Source: Pseudomonas sp. PICF141 (GTDB lineage Bacteria > Pseudomonadota > Gammaproteobacteria > Pseudomonadales > Pseudomonadaceae). From it: a stretch of DNA of 64,000 nt. Shown here in pieces: positions 1 through 8,352 of the stretch. The first letter of the stretch is position 1. Each line of letters begins with the position of its first letter. Both the position numbers and the translations under genes were made by a program. Below the pieces are notes generated by a model. The model had not been told where the DNA came from, ran no database searches, and saw only the letters and a program-made list of their open reading frames with translations. The stretch spans positions 1 to 64,000 of the forward strand of contig NZ_MUNM01000083.1 of the NCBI RefSeq assembly GCF_002286815.1. The letters run 5' to 3'.

Positions 1-227
1 CGAAAACCGCGTAACTCATTGTTTACCAAGGAGTTTTCCGTTTCGACTGCGCCGGAAGTGGGGCGAATTATAGGCCTTCAAAATCTGCCGTCAACCCCTT
101 ATTTGGTTTTTCTATCAGGATACTCAAAAACCCTGCTATATATAGACGCGCCCACAACGGTTGCGCAATATATTGCCCAACACATAAAACAATACCCTCG
201 CTTGCCACTTCGGACGATGCCACGCAA
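1..227. other. left-edge intergenic stretch
   Basis: AT-rich leader of the DMT exporter gene. I see no convincing gene in it. The short reading frames here lack a ribosome binding site and recognisable protein features. The upstream neighbour lies outside the window. No clear terminator or operator was found. Confidence 0.4.
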
Positions 228-1115
228 ATGAATGATCACCCCCGCAGCCTTGTCTCGACCCTGTCCTCGGTTGGCCTGCTCTTGATAGCCATGGCATCGA
301 TTCAGTCCGGAGCTTCCCTGGCCAAAAGCATGTTCCCGGTCATCGGTGCTCAAGGAACGACCACCCTGCGATTGATCTTTGCCAGCGTGATCATGCTGCT
401 GCTATTGCGTCCATGGCGAGCGAAGCTCACTGCGAAATCCCTGCGCACCGTTATCGTCTACGGAATGGCATTGGGCGGGATGAATTTCCTCTTCTATATG
501 TCCTTGCGCACTGTCCCCCTGGGTATCGCCGTAGCCCTGGAGTTCACCGGCCCCTTGGCAGTCGCTATTTACGCCTCACGGCGAGCAATAGACTTTCTGT
601 GGATCGCTCTGGCAGCCCTGGGTTTGCTGCTATTGATTCCGACAGGCGCCACGAGCACGGGCATTGATCTGGTCGGCGCAGGTTATGCCCTTGGTGCGGG
701 CGTCTGTTGGGCGCTGTACATTCTGTTCGGCCAGAAGGCTGGTGCTGACAATGGAGTGCAGACCGCTGCGTTGGGCGTGATGATTGCGGCCCTGTTCGTA
801 GCTCCCATTGGTATCGTCCACGCTGGCGCCGCGCTACTGACACCCTCGTTGATTCCCGTGGCCATTGGGGTCGCCATTTTGTCCACCGCCCTGCCCTACA
901 CCCTGGAAATGGTCGCCCTCACACGGATACCCGCCCGAACCTTCGGTACGTTGATGAGCATCGAACCCGCGATCGGCGCGCTGTCCGGCTTGTTGTTTCT
1001 CCAAGAATACCTTTCCCTGTCACAGTGGATGGCTATCCTGTGCATCATTCTGGCTTCCATCGGCGCGACCATGACCATGGGCAGCACCGCCAAGCCCGCG
1101 GTCGCAGCGGATTGA
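228..1115 (+). CDS. DMT-superfamily (EamA, RhtA-like) inner-membrane exporter
   Basis: A 295-residue, strongly hydrophobic protein with about ten membrane segments arranged as two EamA repeats. Landmarks are the early SIQSGASLAKSMFPVIGAQG stretch, the FTGPLAVAI segment in the first half and the SIEPAIGALSGLLFLQE segment in the second, which match RhtA-type threonine/homoserine exporters. Length fits the family (about 290-300). The role is probably efflux of amino acids or related metabolites across the inner membrane; the substrate cannot be read from sequence. An ATG four bases further on is an alternative start. It appears to be a single-gene unit. Confidence 0.85.
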   Translation: MNDHPRSLVSTLSSVGLLLIAMASIQSGASLAKSMFPVIGAQGTTTLRLIFASVIMLLLLRPWRAKLTAKSLRTVIVYGMALGGMNFLFYMSLRTVPLGIAVALEFTGPLAVAIYASRRAIDFLWIALAALGLLLLIPTGATSTGIDLVGAGYALGAGVCWALYILFGQKAGADNGVQTAALGVMIAALFVAPIGIVHAGAALLTPSLIPVAIGVAILSTALPYTLEMVALTRIPARTFGTLMSIEPAIGALSGLLFLQEYLSLSQWMAILCIILASIGATMTMGSTAKPAVAAD

Positions 1116-1284
1116 AACGAGATTTGACGAAGGTCTGGTATTTGCCGCTCAATTAGGCCATGTTTAGGCCACGTAACTCAGTGTCAGACATGGATTTTTT
1201 CAGATAGGGATATCAGAACGCTTCAAGCAAAAGCGAATGCAGGCAGACCCAGGCACAGATCCGGGGCCGCTATTAAGGACAGCA

Positions 1285-1566
1285 ATGAAACAAATTTTGA
1301 TACTGATCGCCGTACTTGCAATTGCGGGCTGCGCTGCGACCTCCAAACCCCAGACGAAACACGGCAAGAAAGGACTGCATATCAACTGCTCAGGGCTTTC
1401 GTCCTCGTGGGACAAGTGCTACACCAGCGCCACCAATTCGTGCGCGCCCAAGGGGTACAAAGTCATCGCCAAATCAGGGGATGCGGTGGAAGAGCCTGGC
1501 GACTATCCCTTCGGCCTCAACCCTGCCGGCTATACCAGCCGCAGCATGATCGTCATCTGTAAGTAA
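1285..1566 (+). CDS. small hypothetical lipoprotein
   Basis: 93 residues starting at an ATG preceded by AAGGA at 1275-1279; an in-frame upstream extension to 1237 looks untranslated because the signal peptide begins only at this ATG. The N-terminus MKQILILIAVLAIAGCAAT is a lipoprotein signal with lipobox IAGC, so it should be lipidated on the cysteine and anchored in the envelope. The mature part has four further cysteines (CSG, KCYT, NSCAPK, and IVICK near the C-terminus), suggesting disulfides. No domain is recognised and the function is unknown. It stands alone between the exporter and a short-chain dehydrogenase. Confidence 0.75.
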   Translation: MKQILILIAVLAIAGCAATSKPQTKHGKKGLHINCSGLSSSWDKCYTSATNSCAPKGYKVIAKSGDAVEEPGDYPFGLNPAGYTSRSMIVICK

Positions 1567-1576
1567 CCCTCTCCTT

Positions 1577-1601
1577 CTATCGGGCTTGCACAGCCCGATA
1601 G
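1577..1601. terminator. hairpin after the small lipoprotein gene
   Basis: A perfect 10-bp stem, CTATCGGGCT / AGCCCGATAG, with a 5-base loop lies just after the lipoprotein stop codon. There is no T-tract, so it may attenuate transcription or protect the RNA end rather than act as a classic intrinsic terminator. Confidence 0.45.
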
Positions 1602-1664
1602 GCGCTTCGCTGCGATGCTGCTAACGTTTGTCAGTCAATGACCGTTCAGCAAAGGGCGATATCC

Positions 1665-2405
1665 ATGACCTCCGCTATCGATAACAAGAAAATCATACTG
1701 GTCGTCGGTGCGGGTGATGCCACCGGCGGCGCCATCGCCAAGCGTTTTGCCCGTGAAGGGTATATCGCCTGCGTCACACGTCGCAGTGCAGACAAACTCC
1801 AGCCATTGGTAGAGTCCATCACCGCCAGTGGTGGCCAGGCGCACGGTTTTGCCTGTGATGCGCGCAATGAAGACGATGTGATAGCGCTCATCGAGCAGAT
1901 CGAAACCGGGCTAGGCCCCATCGAAGCGTTCATCTTCAATATCGGCGCCAATGTGCCGTGCAGCATCCTTGAGGAAACCGCCCGCAAGTATTTCAAGATC
2001 TGGGAAATGGCCTGTTTCTCAGGGTTTCTCAACGCCCGTGAAGTGGCCAAGCGCATGGTCACCCGTCAACGGGGCACAATATTGTTCACCGGCGCCACTG
2101 CTGGCTTGCGCGGTGCCGCGGGTTTCGCTGCTTTCGCCGGTGCCAAGCACGGGATTCGCGCTTTGGCGCAAAGCATGGCCCGCGAACTGGGGCCGATGAA
2201 CATCCATGTCGCCCATGTCGTGGTTGATGGCGCTATCGACACCGACTTTATCCGCAACAATTTTCCGGAAAAATACGCGACCAAGGATGAGGACGGCATT
2301 CTCAATCCCGAGCATATCGCCGACAACTATTGGTACCTGCACAGCCAGCCACGGGATGCCTGGACTTTCGAGCTGGACCTGCGCCCCTGGAACGAACGCT
2401 GGTAG
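1665..2405 (+). CDS. short-chain dehydrogenase/reductase with altered active site
   Basis: Classical SDR fold. The nucleotide-binding glycine motif is VVGAGDATGGAIA near the N-terminus. The start at 1665 is chosen because AAAGGG lies eight bases upstream; an ATG at 1638 would add nine residues. In the usual YxxxK motif the tyrosine is phenylalanine (FAGAK: F157, K161), and the preceding serine region reads FTGATAG, so the normal Ser-Tyr-Lys triad is not intact. It may be a non-canonical reductase or a binding protein. The next gene starts 35 bases downstream on the same strand, so the two are probably co-transcribed. Confidence 0.8.
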   Translation: MTSAIDNKKIILVVGAGDATGGAIAKRFAREGYIACVTRRSADKLQPLVESITASGGQAHGFACDARNEDDVIALIEQIETGLGPIEAFIFNIGANVPCSILEETARKYFKIWEMACFSGFLNAREVAKRMVTRQRGTILFTGATAGLRGAAGFAAFAGAKHGIRALAQSMARELGPMNIHVAHVVVDGAIDTDFIRNNFPEKYATKDEDGILNPEHIADNYWYLHSQPRDAWTFELDLRPWNERW

Positions 2406-2440
2406 CCTCCCCTTCCAACAATAAGAAGAGCACATCGACC

Positions 2441-3037
2441 ATGAGCAAAACCGTGGAGTTCTTTTTCGACCTCGGCAGTCCCGCCACGTACCTGGCCTAT
2501 ACCCAGTTGCCGAAGATCTGCAAACAGACCGATAGTCAACTGATCTTCAGGCCGATGCTGCTGGGTGGTGTGTTCAAAGCTACCGGCAATGCTTCCCCCG
2601 TCACCGTACCGGCCAAGGGTCGTTACATGTTTCAGGACCTGGAGCGCTATGCCAAACGTTATGGCGTACCGCTGAAGTTCACCCCGAACTTCCCGATCAA
2701 TACCCTGATGCTGATGCGGGCTGTCACGGGAATGCAACTGCACCATCCCGAACGCTTTCAGGCGTTTATCGATTGCCTGTTTCACGCCCTTTGGGTTCAA
2801 GGACTCAGCCTCGATGATCCAGCGACCGTTGCCGCCGTGCTGACCCAAAATGGTTTTGATCCCAACGAGGTGCTGGCGCTGACCGCCGATGAGACCGTCA
2901 AAGCAACCCTCAAGGAAAACACCGAGGAAGCGGTGCAACGCGGTGTATTCGGTGCGCCGAGCATGTTTGTCCGTGATCAGCTGTTCTTCGGCCAGGATCG
3001 GCTGGACTTCATCCTTGAAGCCCTGCGCGCGCACTAG
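2441..3037 (+). CDS. DsbA-fold 2-hydroxychromene-2-carboxylate isomerase family protein
   Basis: 198 residues resembling GST-kappa/HCCA isomerases: the N-terminus FFFDLGSPATYLAY carries the serine that replaces the DsbA cysteine motif, and the C-terminal GVFGAPSMFVRDQLFFGQDR segment is the cis-proline and glutathione-site region. No CxxC is present, so it is not a disulfide oxidoreductase. Such enzymes use glutathione to isomerise aromatic breakdown intermediates, but no naphthalene pathway is nearby, so the substrate is open. It is likely cotranscribed with the SDR 35 bases upstream. Confidence 0.8.
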   Translation: MSKTVEFFFDLGSPATYLAYTQLPKICKQTDSQLIFRPMLLGGVFKATGNASPVTVPAKGRYMFQDLERYAKRYGVPLKFTPNFPINTLMLMRAVTGMQLHHPERFQAFIDCLFHALWVQGLSLDDPATVAAVLTQNGFDPNEVLALTADETVKATLKENTEEAVQRGVFGAPSMFVRDQLFFGQDRLDFILEALRAH

Positions 3038-3038
3038 C

Positions 3039-3070
3039 CAGCGCCTGCCTATGAAATGAGCCAGGCGCTG
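3039..3070. terminator. hairpin between convergent genes
   Basis: Inverted repeat CAGCGCCTG / CAGGCGCTG separated by 14 bases, lying between the convergent isomerase and aminopeptidase genes. It could stop transcription from the left; the A-rich AAAAC that follows is weak as a termination tract. Confidence 0.45.
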
Positions 3071-3095
3071 AAAACAGCGCCAGGACTCAAACCGC

Positions 3096-4904
3096 TCAAA
3101 TAGCTGCGGTTCGGGTGTTCAACCACTCAAGGGCCGCGCCATCGAGCAATGGGCTCAAGCGCTCACGCACTTCGGCGTGATAACCGTTGAACCACTGCTT
3201 TTCGTCTTCAGTCAGCAGCGATGGCTCCAGGCAACGGGTGTCGATCGGGCACAGGGTCAGGGTTTCGAATTTCAGGAACTCCCCGAATTCGCTCTTGCCC
3301 GCTTCACGATTCAATACCAGATTCTCGATACGCACCCCCCAGCGTCCTGGACGGTAAGTGCCCGGTTCGATGGAAGTGATCATGCCCGGCTGCATCGCCG
3401 TTTGCGGTGCTGCCGCGGCCTGATAGGCGATGACTTGCGGGCCCTCGTGAACATTGAGGAAGTAGCCGACGCCGTGACCGGTGCCGTGGCCGTAGTCGAC
3501 GCTTTCAGCCCAGATCGGTGCGCGGGCAATGGCGTCCAGCAACGGCGACAGAATGCCTCGCGGGAACTGTGCACGGGAGAGCGCAATCACGCCTTTGAGC
3601 ACGCGAGTGCAATCGCGCTTCTGCTCGTCAGTCGGCGTACCCACCGGCACCATTCGGGTGATGTCGGTGGTACCGCCCAGGTATTGGCCGCCGGAGTCGA
3701 TCAGCAACAGGCCGTCACCCTCGATCACCGCGTGTTCTTCTTCGGTGGCGTGGTAGTGCGGCATTGCACCGTTGGCGTTAAACGCGGCAATGGTGTTGAA
3801 GCTCAGCGACACATAATCCGGACGCCGGGTACGCGCCGCGGTCAGGTGTTCATCGATGGTCAGTTCGGTGATGCGCTCACGCCCCAAGGCCACTTCCAGC
3901 CAGGCGAAGAACTCGCACAGGGCCGCGCCATCCTGCTCCATCGCCCGACGAATGTGTTCGGCATCGGCCAGGCTTTTCTGCGACTTGGCCAAGGTGGTCG
4001 GGTTCAGGCCTTCGAGCAGTTTCACGCCGCTGTTCAGGTTATCCAGCAGACCGGCCGTGACCCGCGCAGGATCTACTTGCAAGCTCTCGCCGCTCGGCAC
4101 GGCGCGCAAGGCGGCGGCGACTTCGCTGTAATCGCGCAGGGTCACGCCGTCCTGTTCAAGAATGGCACACAGCTCGGCGCTCACTTTGCTCAGGGCGACG
4201 AACAAGGTGGCTTGCTGCTGGCTGATCAGGGCGAAGGACACGAACACCGGATTGAACGACACATCGCCGCCGCGCAGGTTGAACAGCCAGGCGATGTCAT
4301 CGAGGGTGGCGATGAAGTGCCAGTCGGCACCGCGTTCTTTCAGCACGTCACGCAGTTTGGCGAGTTTTTCGCCACGGCTGACCGTCGCCTGAGGCGGCAA
4401 GTGTTGATAGATCGGCTCGTTCGGCAGGCTCGGACGGTCAATCCACACTTCACTCAGCAGATCGATGTCGGTGCGCAGGCGCGCGCCGCGCTCTTCAAGC
4501 TTGCTGCTCAACGTACGTGCGGAGGCCAAGGCCATGACCGCGCCATCGACCGCGACGACACCGCCTTCAGGGGTTTGCTCGGCCAGCCAATCGAGCGGTC
4601 CGGGTTGACCCGGTTGCAGCTTGACCAGCTCGATGCCGCTACCCTTGAGCTCCTTGCTCGCTTGTTCCCAATAGCGGCTGTCGGCCCAGACGCCGGCAAA
4701 ATCCGGCGTGACGATCAGCGTGCCCACCGAGCCATGAAAACCCGAGAGCCACTGCCGCCCCTGCCAATAGCCCGGCAGGTATTCCGATAGATGCGGATCG
4801 GCTGACGGCACCAGCAGCGCATGAATACCCTCCCGGCTCATCAGCTCGCGGGTTTGCGCAAGGCGCTGGGGTACCCATCCATTGGTCAAAGGCTGTGTAC
4901 TCAT
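3096..4904 (-). CDS. M24B-family Xaa-Pro aminopeptidase
   Basis: 602 residues. Two N-terminal creatinase-like domains precede a C-terminal pita-bread catalytic domain, as in the long (about 600 aa) aminopeptidase P branch. Metal ligands are visible: D403 (LLIDSGG), D414 (TTDITR), H477 (GTGHGVGYF), E513 (SIEPGTY) and E527 (RIENLVL). It removes N-terminal residues preceding proline from peptides, probably in the cytoplasm since no signal peptide is seen. The start is the ATG at 4904 with AGGAG upstream; the longer frame to 4991 lacks a binding site. The cysteine desulfurase gene ends 55 bases upstream on the same strand, so co-transcription is possible. Confidence 0.9.
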   Translation of the reverse strand: MSTQPLTNGWVPQRLAQTRELMSREGIHALLVPSADPHLSEYLPGYWQGRQWLSGFHGSVGTLIVTPDFAGVWADSRYWEQASKELKGSGIELVKLQPGQPGPLDWLAEQTPEGGVVAVDGAVMALASARTLSSKLEERGARLRTDIDLLSEVWIDRPSLPNEPIYQHLPPQATVSRGEKLAKLRDVLKERGADWHFIATLDDIAWLFNLRGGDVSFNPVFVSFALISQQQATLFVALSKVSAELCAILEQDGVTLRDYSEVAAALRAVPSGESLQVDPARVTAGLLDNLNSGVKLLEGLNPTTLAKSQKSLADAEHIRRAMEQDGAALCEFFAWLEVALGRERITELTIDEHLTAARTRRPDYVSLSFNTIAAFNANGAMPHYHATEEEHAVIEGDGLLLIDSGGQYLGGTTDITRMVPVGTPTDEQKRDCTRVLKGVIALSRAQFPRGILSPLLDAIARAPIWAESVDYGHGTGHGVGYFLNVHEGPQVIAYQAAAAPQTAMQPGMITSIEPGTYRPGRWGVRIENLVLNREAGKSEFGEFLKFETLTLCPIDTRCLEPSLLTEDEKQWFNGYHAEVRERLSPLLDGAALEWLNTRTAAI

Positions 4905-4959
4905 CGTTTCTCCTGCTAACCACTCAACGTTATTATTCGGTGCCGATCGGAGTCGGCGC

Positions 4960-6126
4960 TTACTGACCTGTCGCCCAGAATGCCGGAGCACTGGCGCAAG
5001 CCGCTTTAATCAGGTGTACCGCCTGATCGATATCCTGCTCGGTGGTGAAACGTCCCAGGCTCAAGCGAATGGTGCGACTGCTCGAGCGTGCGTCATGCCC
5101 CAGAGCCAGCAATACATGGGAGGGCGCATTGCTGGCGGAATTACAGGCCGAGGTCGCGGAAAACGCGATCGAGGCGCTCAACGCCGCGGAACCGAATTCG
5201 CCTTCGTTGAAAGTCAGGCTCAGGGTATGGGGAATGCGTTGGGTGGGGCTGCCATTGAGGCGCACGCCGGGGATGTTCAGCAGCGGTTCGAGCAAGCGTT
5301 CACGCAGACGCGCGATGGTGGCTTTTTCTTCATCGAATGAGGTGGCCGCCAACGCGAAGGCGGCACCCATCGCGGCAATCTGGTGCGTCGCCAGCGTGCC
5401 GGAACGCAACCCGCCCTCGTGACCGCCCCCGTGGATCTGCGCCTGCAGACGCTGCTGCGCACGAGGACCGACATACAGCGCGCCAATGCCTTTGGGGCCG
5501 TAGACCTTGTGCGCCGAGAACGACATCAAATCCACCGGCCACCGGGCCAGATCAATCGCCACTTTACCCGCGCCCTGAGCCGCATCAACGTGGAACAACG
5601 CATCGCGATCACGCACCACCTGGCCGATGGCCGGGATGTCGTTGATAGTGCCCAGTTCGTTATTGACCAGCATCAATGACACCAGAAAGGTGTCCTCACG
5701 CATCGCTTCGCTAACTGCTTGCGGGGTAATCAGACCTTCGGCATCGGGCACCAGATACGTCACCGCAATACCTGCGTCCTGCAACTGTTTTGCCGTGTCG
5801 AGGATCGCTTTGTGTTCGATCTGGCTGGTGATGATGTGGCCGCCGGATACACCGCGGGCCTGGGCCACGCCCTTGAGGGCAAGGTTGTTGGACTCGGTGG
5901 CACCGGAGGTCCAGACGATCTGTTCCGCCTGGGCGCCCACCAACTCGGCGACCTGGCGCCGTGCTTGCTCGACCGATTGCCGGGCCTGTTGGCCGAAGGC
6001 GTGGGAACTGGACGCTGGATTGCCAAAGTTACCGGTGAAACCCAGACACTCGACCATGACCTTGATGACCCGCTCATCCACCGGCGTGGTGGCGGCATAG
6101 TCGAAATACAGTGGACGTTTATTCAT
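4960..6126 (-). CDS. IscS/NifS-type cysteine desulfurase
   Basis: 388-residue class V PLP enzyme. The PLP lysine is K207 in FSAHKVYGPKG, and the catalytic cysteine is C328 in SATSACNSAS, at almost exactly the E. coli IscS positions. It converts cysteine to alanine and passes persulfide sulfur to iron-sulfur cluster or thiolation acceptors. There is no iscR, iscU, hscA or fdx next to it, so this is a second stand-alone copy rather than the isc operon gene, and its sulfur acceptor is unknown. It lies directly upstream of the aminopeptidase P gene. Confidence 0.88.
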   Translation of the reverse strand: MNKRPLYFDYAATTPVDERVIKVMVECLGFTGNFGNPASSSHAFGQQARQSVEQARRQVAELVGAQAEQIVWTSGATESNNLALKGVAQARGVSGGHIITSQIEHKAILDTAKQLQDAGIAVTYLVPDAEGLITPQAVSEAMREDTFLVSLMLVNNELGTINDIPAIGQVVRDRDALFHVDAAQGAGKVAIDLARWPVDLMSFSAHKVYGPKGIGALYVGPRAQQRLQAQIHGGGHEGGLRSGTLATHQIAAMGAAFALAATSFDEEKATIARLRERLLEPLLNIPGVRLNGSPTQRIPHTLSLTFNEGEFGSAALSASIAFSATSACNSASNAPSHVLLALGHDARSSSRTIRLSLGRFTTEQDIDQAVHLIKAACASAPAFWATGQ

Positions 6127-6329
6127 AGAAGTCTCGCAGAGCGTGTTCCGGGATCAGGAAGCTCGTCCTGGAAATATCCAAGCGCCGCCTCATGAGCGAC
6201 GCCGAATTTTCAGAACGACAGCAATACCTGATCGCAGGCCATTAAAGAAGAACAACTTCGTTTAAAAGTGCGTAGGAACGCTCCTGAAGTCGAGCTTACA
6301 GGCATCGGGCCACCGGATGAAGCAATGCG

Positions 6330-6944
6330 TCAGCTAAAACTTTCGAGCAACAACGGGTATAGCGAAGCCACCAACAATAAGGCCATGCCCCAGTTGAACA
6401 GCCGCAACCAGCGGCGATCGCGCAGAACATTGCGCAACAGCGTGCCGCAACCGGCCCACACACTGACACTTGGCAGGTTGATCAAAGCGAAGACCGCGGC
6501 AATCACAATCACATTGGTGAAATAGCCCTGCATCGGCGTGTAGGTGCTGATGGCACCGATGGCCATGATCCAGGCCTTGGGATTGACCCATTGAAACGCT
6601 GCCGCGCCCAAATAACTGATGGGCTTGCCCTCCCCCTGCTCACCGTCGGCGACCGGCCCGGAACGAGCAATCTTCCATGCCAGGTACAGCAAATACGCCG
6701 CACCGGTATAGCGCAACACGGTGTAAAGCATCGGGTAGGTTTGAAACACCGAACCCAAACCGAAACCGACGGCAACCACCAGGACGAAAAAGCCGCAGGT
6801 AATGCCCAGCATGTGCGGGATGGTGCGGTGAAATCCGAAATTCACGCCCGAAGCCAACAACATAGTGTTGTTCGGACCGGGTGTGATCGAGGTGACAAGA
6901 GCAAACAGGGCAAAGCCCAGCAGCAGGTCGAGCGAGAGTGTCAT
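6330..6944 (-). CDS. LysE/RhtB-family amino-acid exporter
   Basis: 204 residues with about six membrane segments and the family signature TPGPNNTMLLASGVNFG near the N-terminus. This is a typical LysE/RhtB exporter of amino acids or derivatives. No regulator gene of the LysG/Lrp type is adjacent. The 203 bases between its 3' end and the cysteine desulfurase start hold no recognised feature beyond a short hairpin around GGAACGCTCC. Confidence 0.87.
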   Translation of the reverse strand: MTLSLDLLLGFALFALVTSITPGPNNTMLLASGVNFGFHRTIPHMLGITCGFFVLVVAVGFGLGSVFQTYPMLYTVLRYTGAAYLLYLAWKIARSGPVADGEQGEGKPISYLGAAAFQWVNPKAWIMAIGAISTYTPMQGYFTNVIVIAAVFALINLPSVSVWAGCGTLLRNVLRDRRWLRLFNWGMALLLVASLYPLLLESFS

Positions 6945-7045
6945 GGGTGGCAGTCCATCAGGGTCAGTCAGGTATTGACCCTATCGCACGCCTTGCGGGA
7001 AACCCATGGACAGTTGGGTGAAAGTTCGAGCAGTACAGTTGTCGC

Positions 7046-7315
7046 TCAGCTTTGACGGCCGCGCAGCTGTACTGCGCGTTCGGCGTTCATCTCACCTTGT
7101 TTGTCGAAACTGAACGATTTTGTCGGCTGGCCGAGCAATTCGGCTTTCTTCGCATGGTATTCCTCGAAGGACAAGCCACGGCGATTCAGGGCCTCCAACG
7201 CCAGTTCCCGGGTTTCTTCAGCGGTGTAGGGCCGCAATTCCGGTGAAACATGACTGGCACATCCGGCGAGAACGGAGATGGCAAGCAGCAAGAAAGTGGC
7301 GAGCAGAGATTTCAT
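7046..7315 (-). CDS. small hypothetical lipoprotein
   Basis: 89 residues beginning MKSLLATFLLLAISVLAGCAS, a lipoprotein signal with lipobox LAGC. The mature part is charged and helical, with a YTAEETRELALEALNRRGLS stretch. This start puts the signal peptide at the N-terminus; a 13-residue extension to 7354 does not resemble one. The function is unknown. The 223 bases up to the divergent VOC gene should carry both promoters, but no known operator is visible there. Confidence 0.75.
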   Translation of the reverse strand: MKSLLATFLLLAISVLAGCASHVSPELRPYTAEETRELALEALNRRGLSFEEYHAKKAELLGQPTKSFSFDKQGEMNAERAVQLRGRQS

Positions 7316-7538
7316 TTCGGGCGTCCGCAGATCTGTGTTTGGGGCAATGAACACAGGCTACCCGTGGCGCTCGAAGGGCAGAAATCAACGCTCTCGATAG
7401 TGGATATCGGATCAAAAGATCGCAGTCTTGGGCAACTGCTCGTCGGGCACTCGGCTGCGGAAAAAGGGCTGACCTATAGTTATTCGACCGGAAATCGGCG
7501 AAGGAACACCTTAACCCCACCACAAAAGGAGAACCGTC

Positions 7539-7997
7539 ATGAGCGTCAAACCTATTCCAGAGGGTTATCACAGCATCACCCCGTATCTGGGCATTCAGAA
7601 AGCTGCCGAAGCCATCGACTTCTACAAGAAAGCCTTTGGCGCCACCGAAGTCATGCGCCTGGCCATGCCTGATGGCGGCATCGGGCACGCCGAGCTGCGT
7701 ATCGGTGACTGCCCGTTCATGCTGGGCACGCCCTGCGACCAGGGCCCATTGAGCAACCCGGACAAGTCACCGTCCGTGGGGCTGTATCTGTATGTGGACG
7801 ATGTGGACAAGTCCTTTAAACAGGCCATCGATGCCGGTGCCACGGTGGTGTCCGAGGTCAAGGATCAGTTTTATGGCGACCGTTCGGGGACGTTGAAAGA
7901 CCCCTATGGGCATCTGTGGTTTTTGGCCACGCACAAGGAGGATTTGACCCAGGAGCAGATTGAACAGCGGGCGAAAGAGATGTTTAAGCAGGGTTGA
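7539..7997 (+). CDS. VOC-superfamily (glyoxalase/bleomycin-resistance fold) protein
   Basis: 152 residues with two beta-alpha-beta-beta-beta modules: ITPYLGIQKAAEAIDFYKKA starts the first and LYLYVDDVDKSFKQAIDAGA the second, with DPYGHLWFLATH at the end as in PhnB-like VOC proteins. The start has AAAGGAG upstream. Substrate and metal use are not evident. It is a single-gene unit, followed by a REP pair. Confidence 0.8.
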   Translation: MSVKPIPEGYHSITPYLGIQKAAEAIDFYKKAFGATEVMRLAMPDGGIGHAELRIGDCPFMLGTPCDQGPLSNPDKSPSVGLYLYVDDVDKSFKQAIDAGATVVSEVKDQFYGDRSGTLKDPYGHLWFLATHKEDLTQEQIEQRAKEMFKQG

Positions 7998-8023
7998 GGA
8001 CTTCAGTGTCTGATCCGGCCTCA

Positions 8024-8117
8024 TCGCGAGCAGGCTCGCTCCCACAGTTGATCGGTGTTGAACGCACATTATATGTACGCCGCCGATTCAGGTGTGGGAG
8101 CGAGCCTGCTCGTGAGG
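8024..8117. repeat. REP pair (inverted), family A
   Basis: TCGCGAGCAGGCTCGCTCCC (extended by ACAG) and its inverted copy ending near 8117 flank about 45 unrelated bases. The same sequence family occurs inside fpvD at 11991-12082. The rest of the 355-base gap between the VOC gene and fpvG (7998-8352) must hold the fpvG promoter, but I see no clean PvdS or Fur box in it. Confidence 0.8.
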
Positions 8118-8352
8118 GGGCCTCTACATTCAACTTCAATGTCGACCTTCAGGCCCCTTTCACGAGCAAACCTTACCAAGACAGAAACACGAAACATTTA
8201 CTTTCATATCCCCTTTCGGGATTTCCGATGCTCATACGTCTTATTTAGATGCAGTCGGTCGCTTAGGCAAAAGCCACGACCGGACTTTTCATGGACCGCA
8301 CCGCTGGGAAGCCCGCAGCAGCAGTCCTCTCATCGAAACAAGACCGTTAATC

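Noticed and set aside
19..231. 70-codon frame at the left edge
   Set aside because: It overlaps the exporter start, has no convincing protein features, and more likely represents the promoter and leader region.
3177..4790. 537-codon open frame opposite the aminopeptidase gene
   Set aside because: Antisense shadow. The minus-strand protein has all catalytic residues of the M24B family, and the plus-strand translation has none of any family.
4960..6126. Cysteine desulfurase considered as the isc operon iscS
   Set aside because: The active-site positions match IscS, but no iscR, iscU, iscA, hscB/A or fdx genes flank it.
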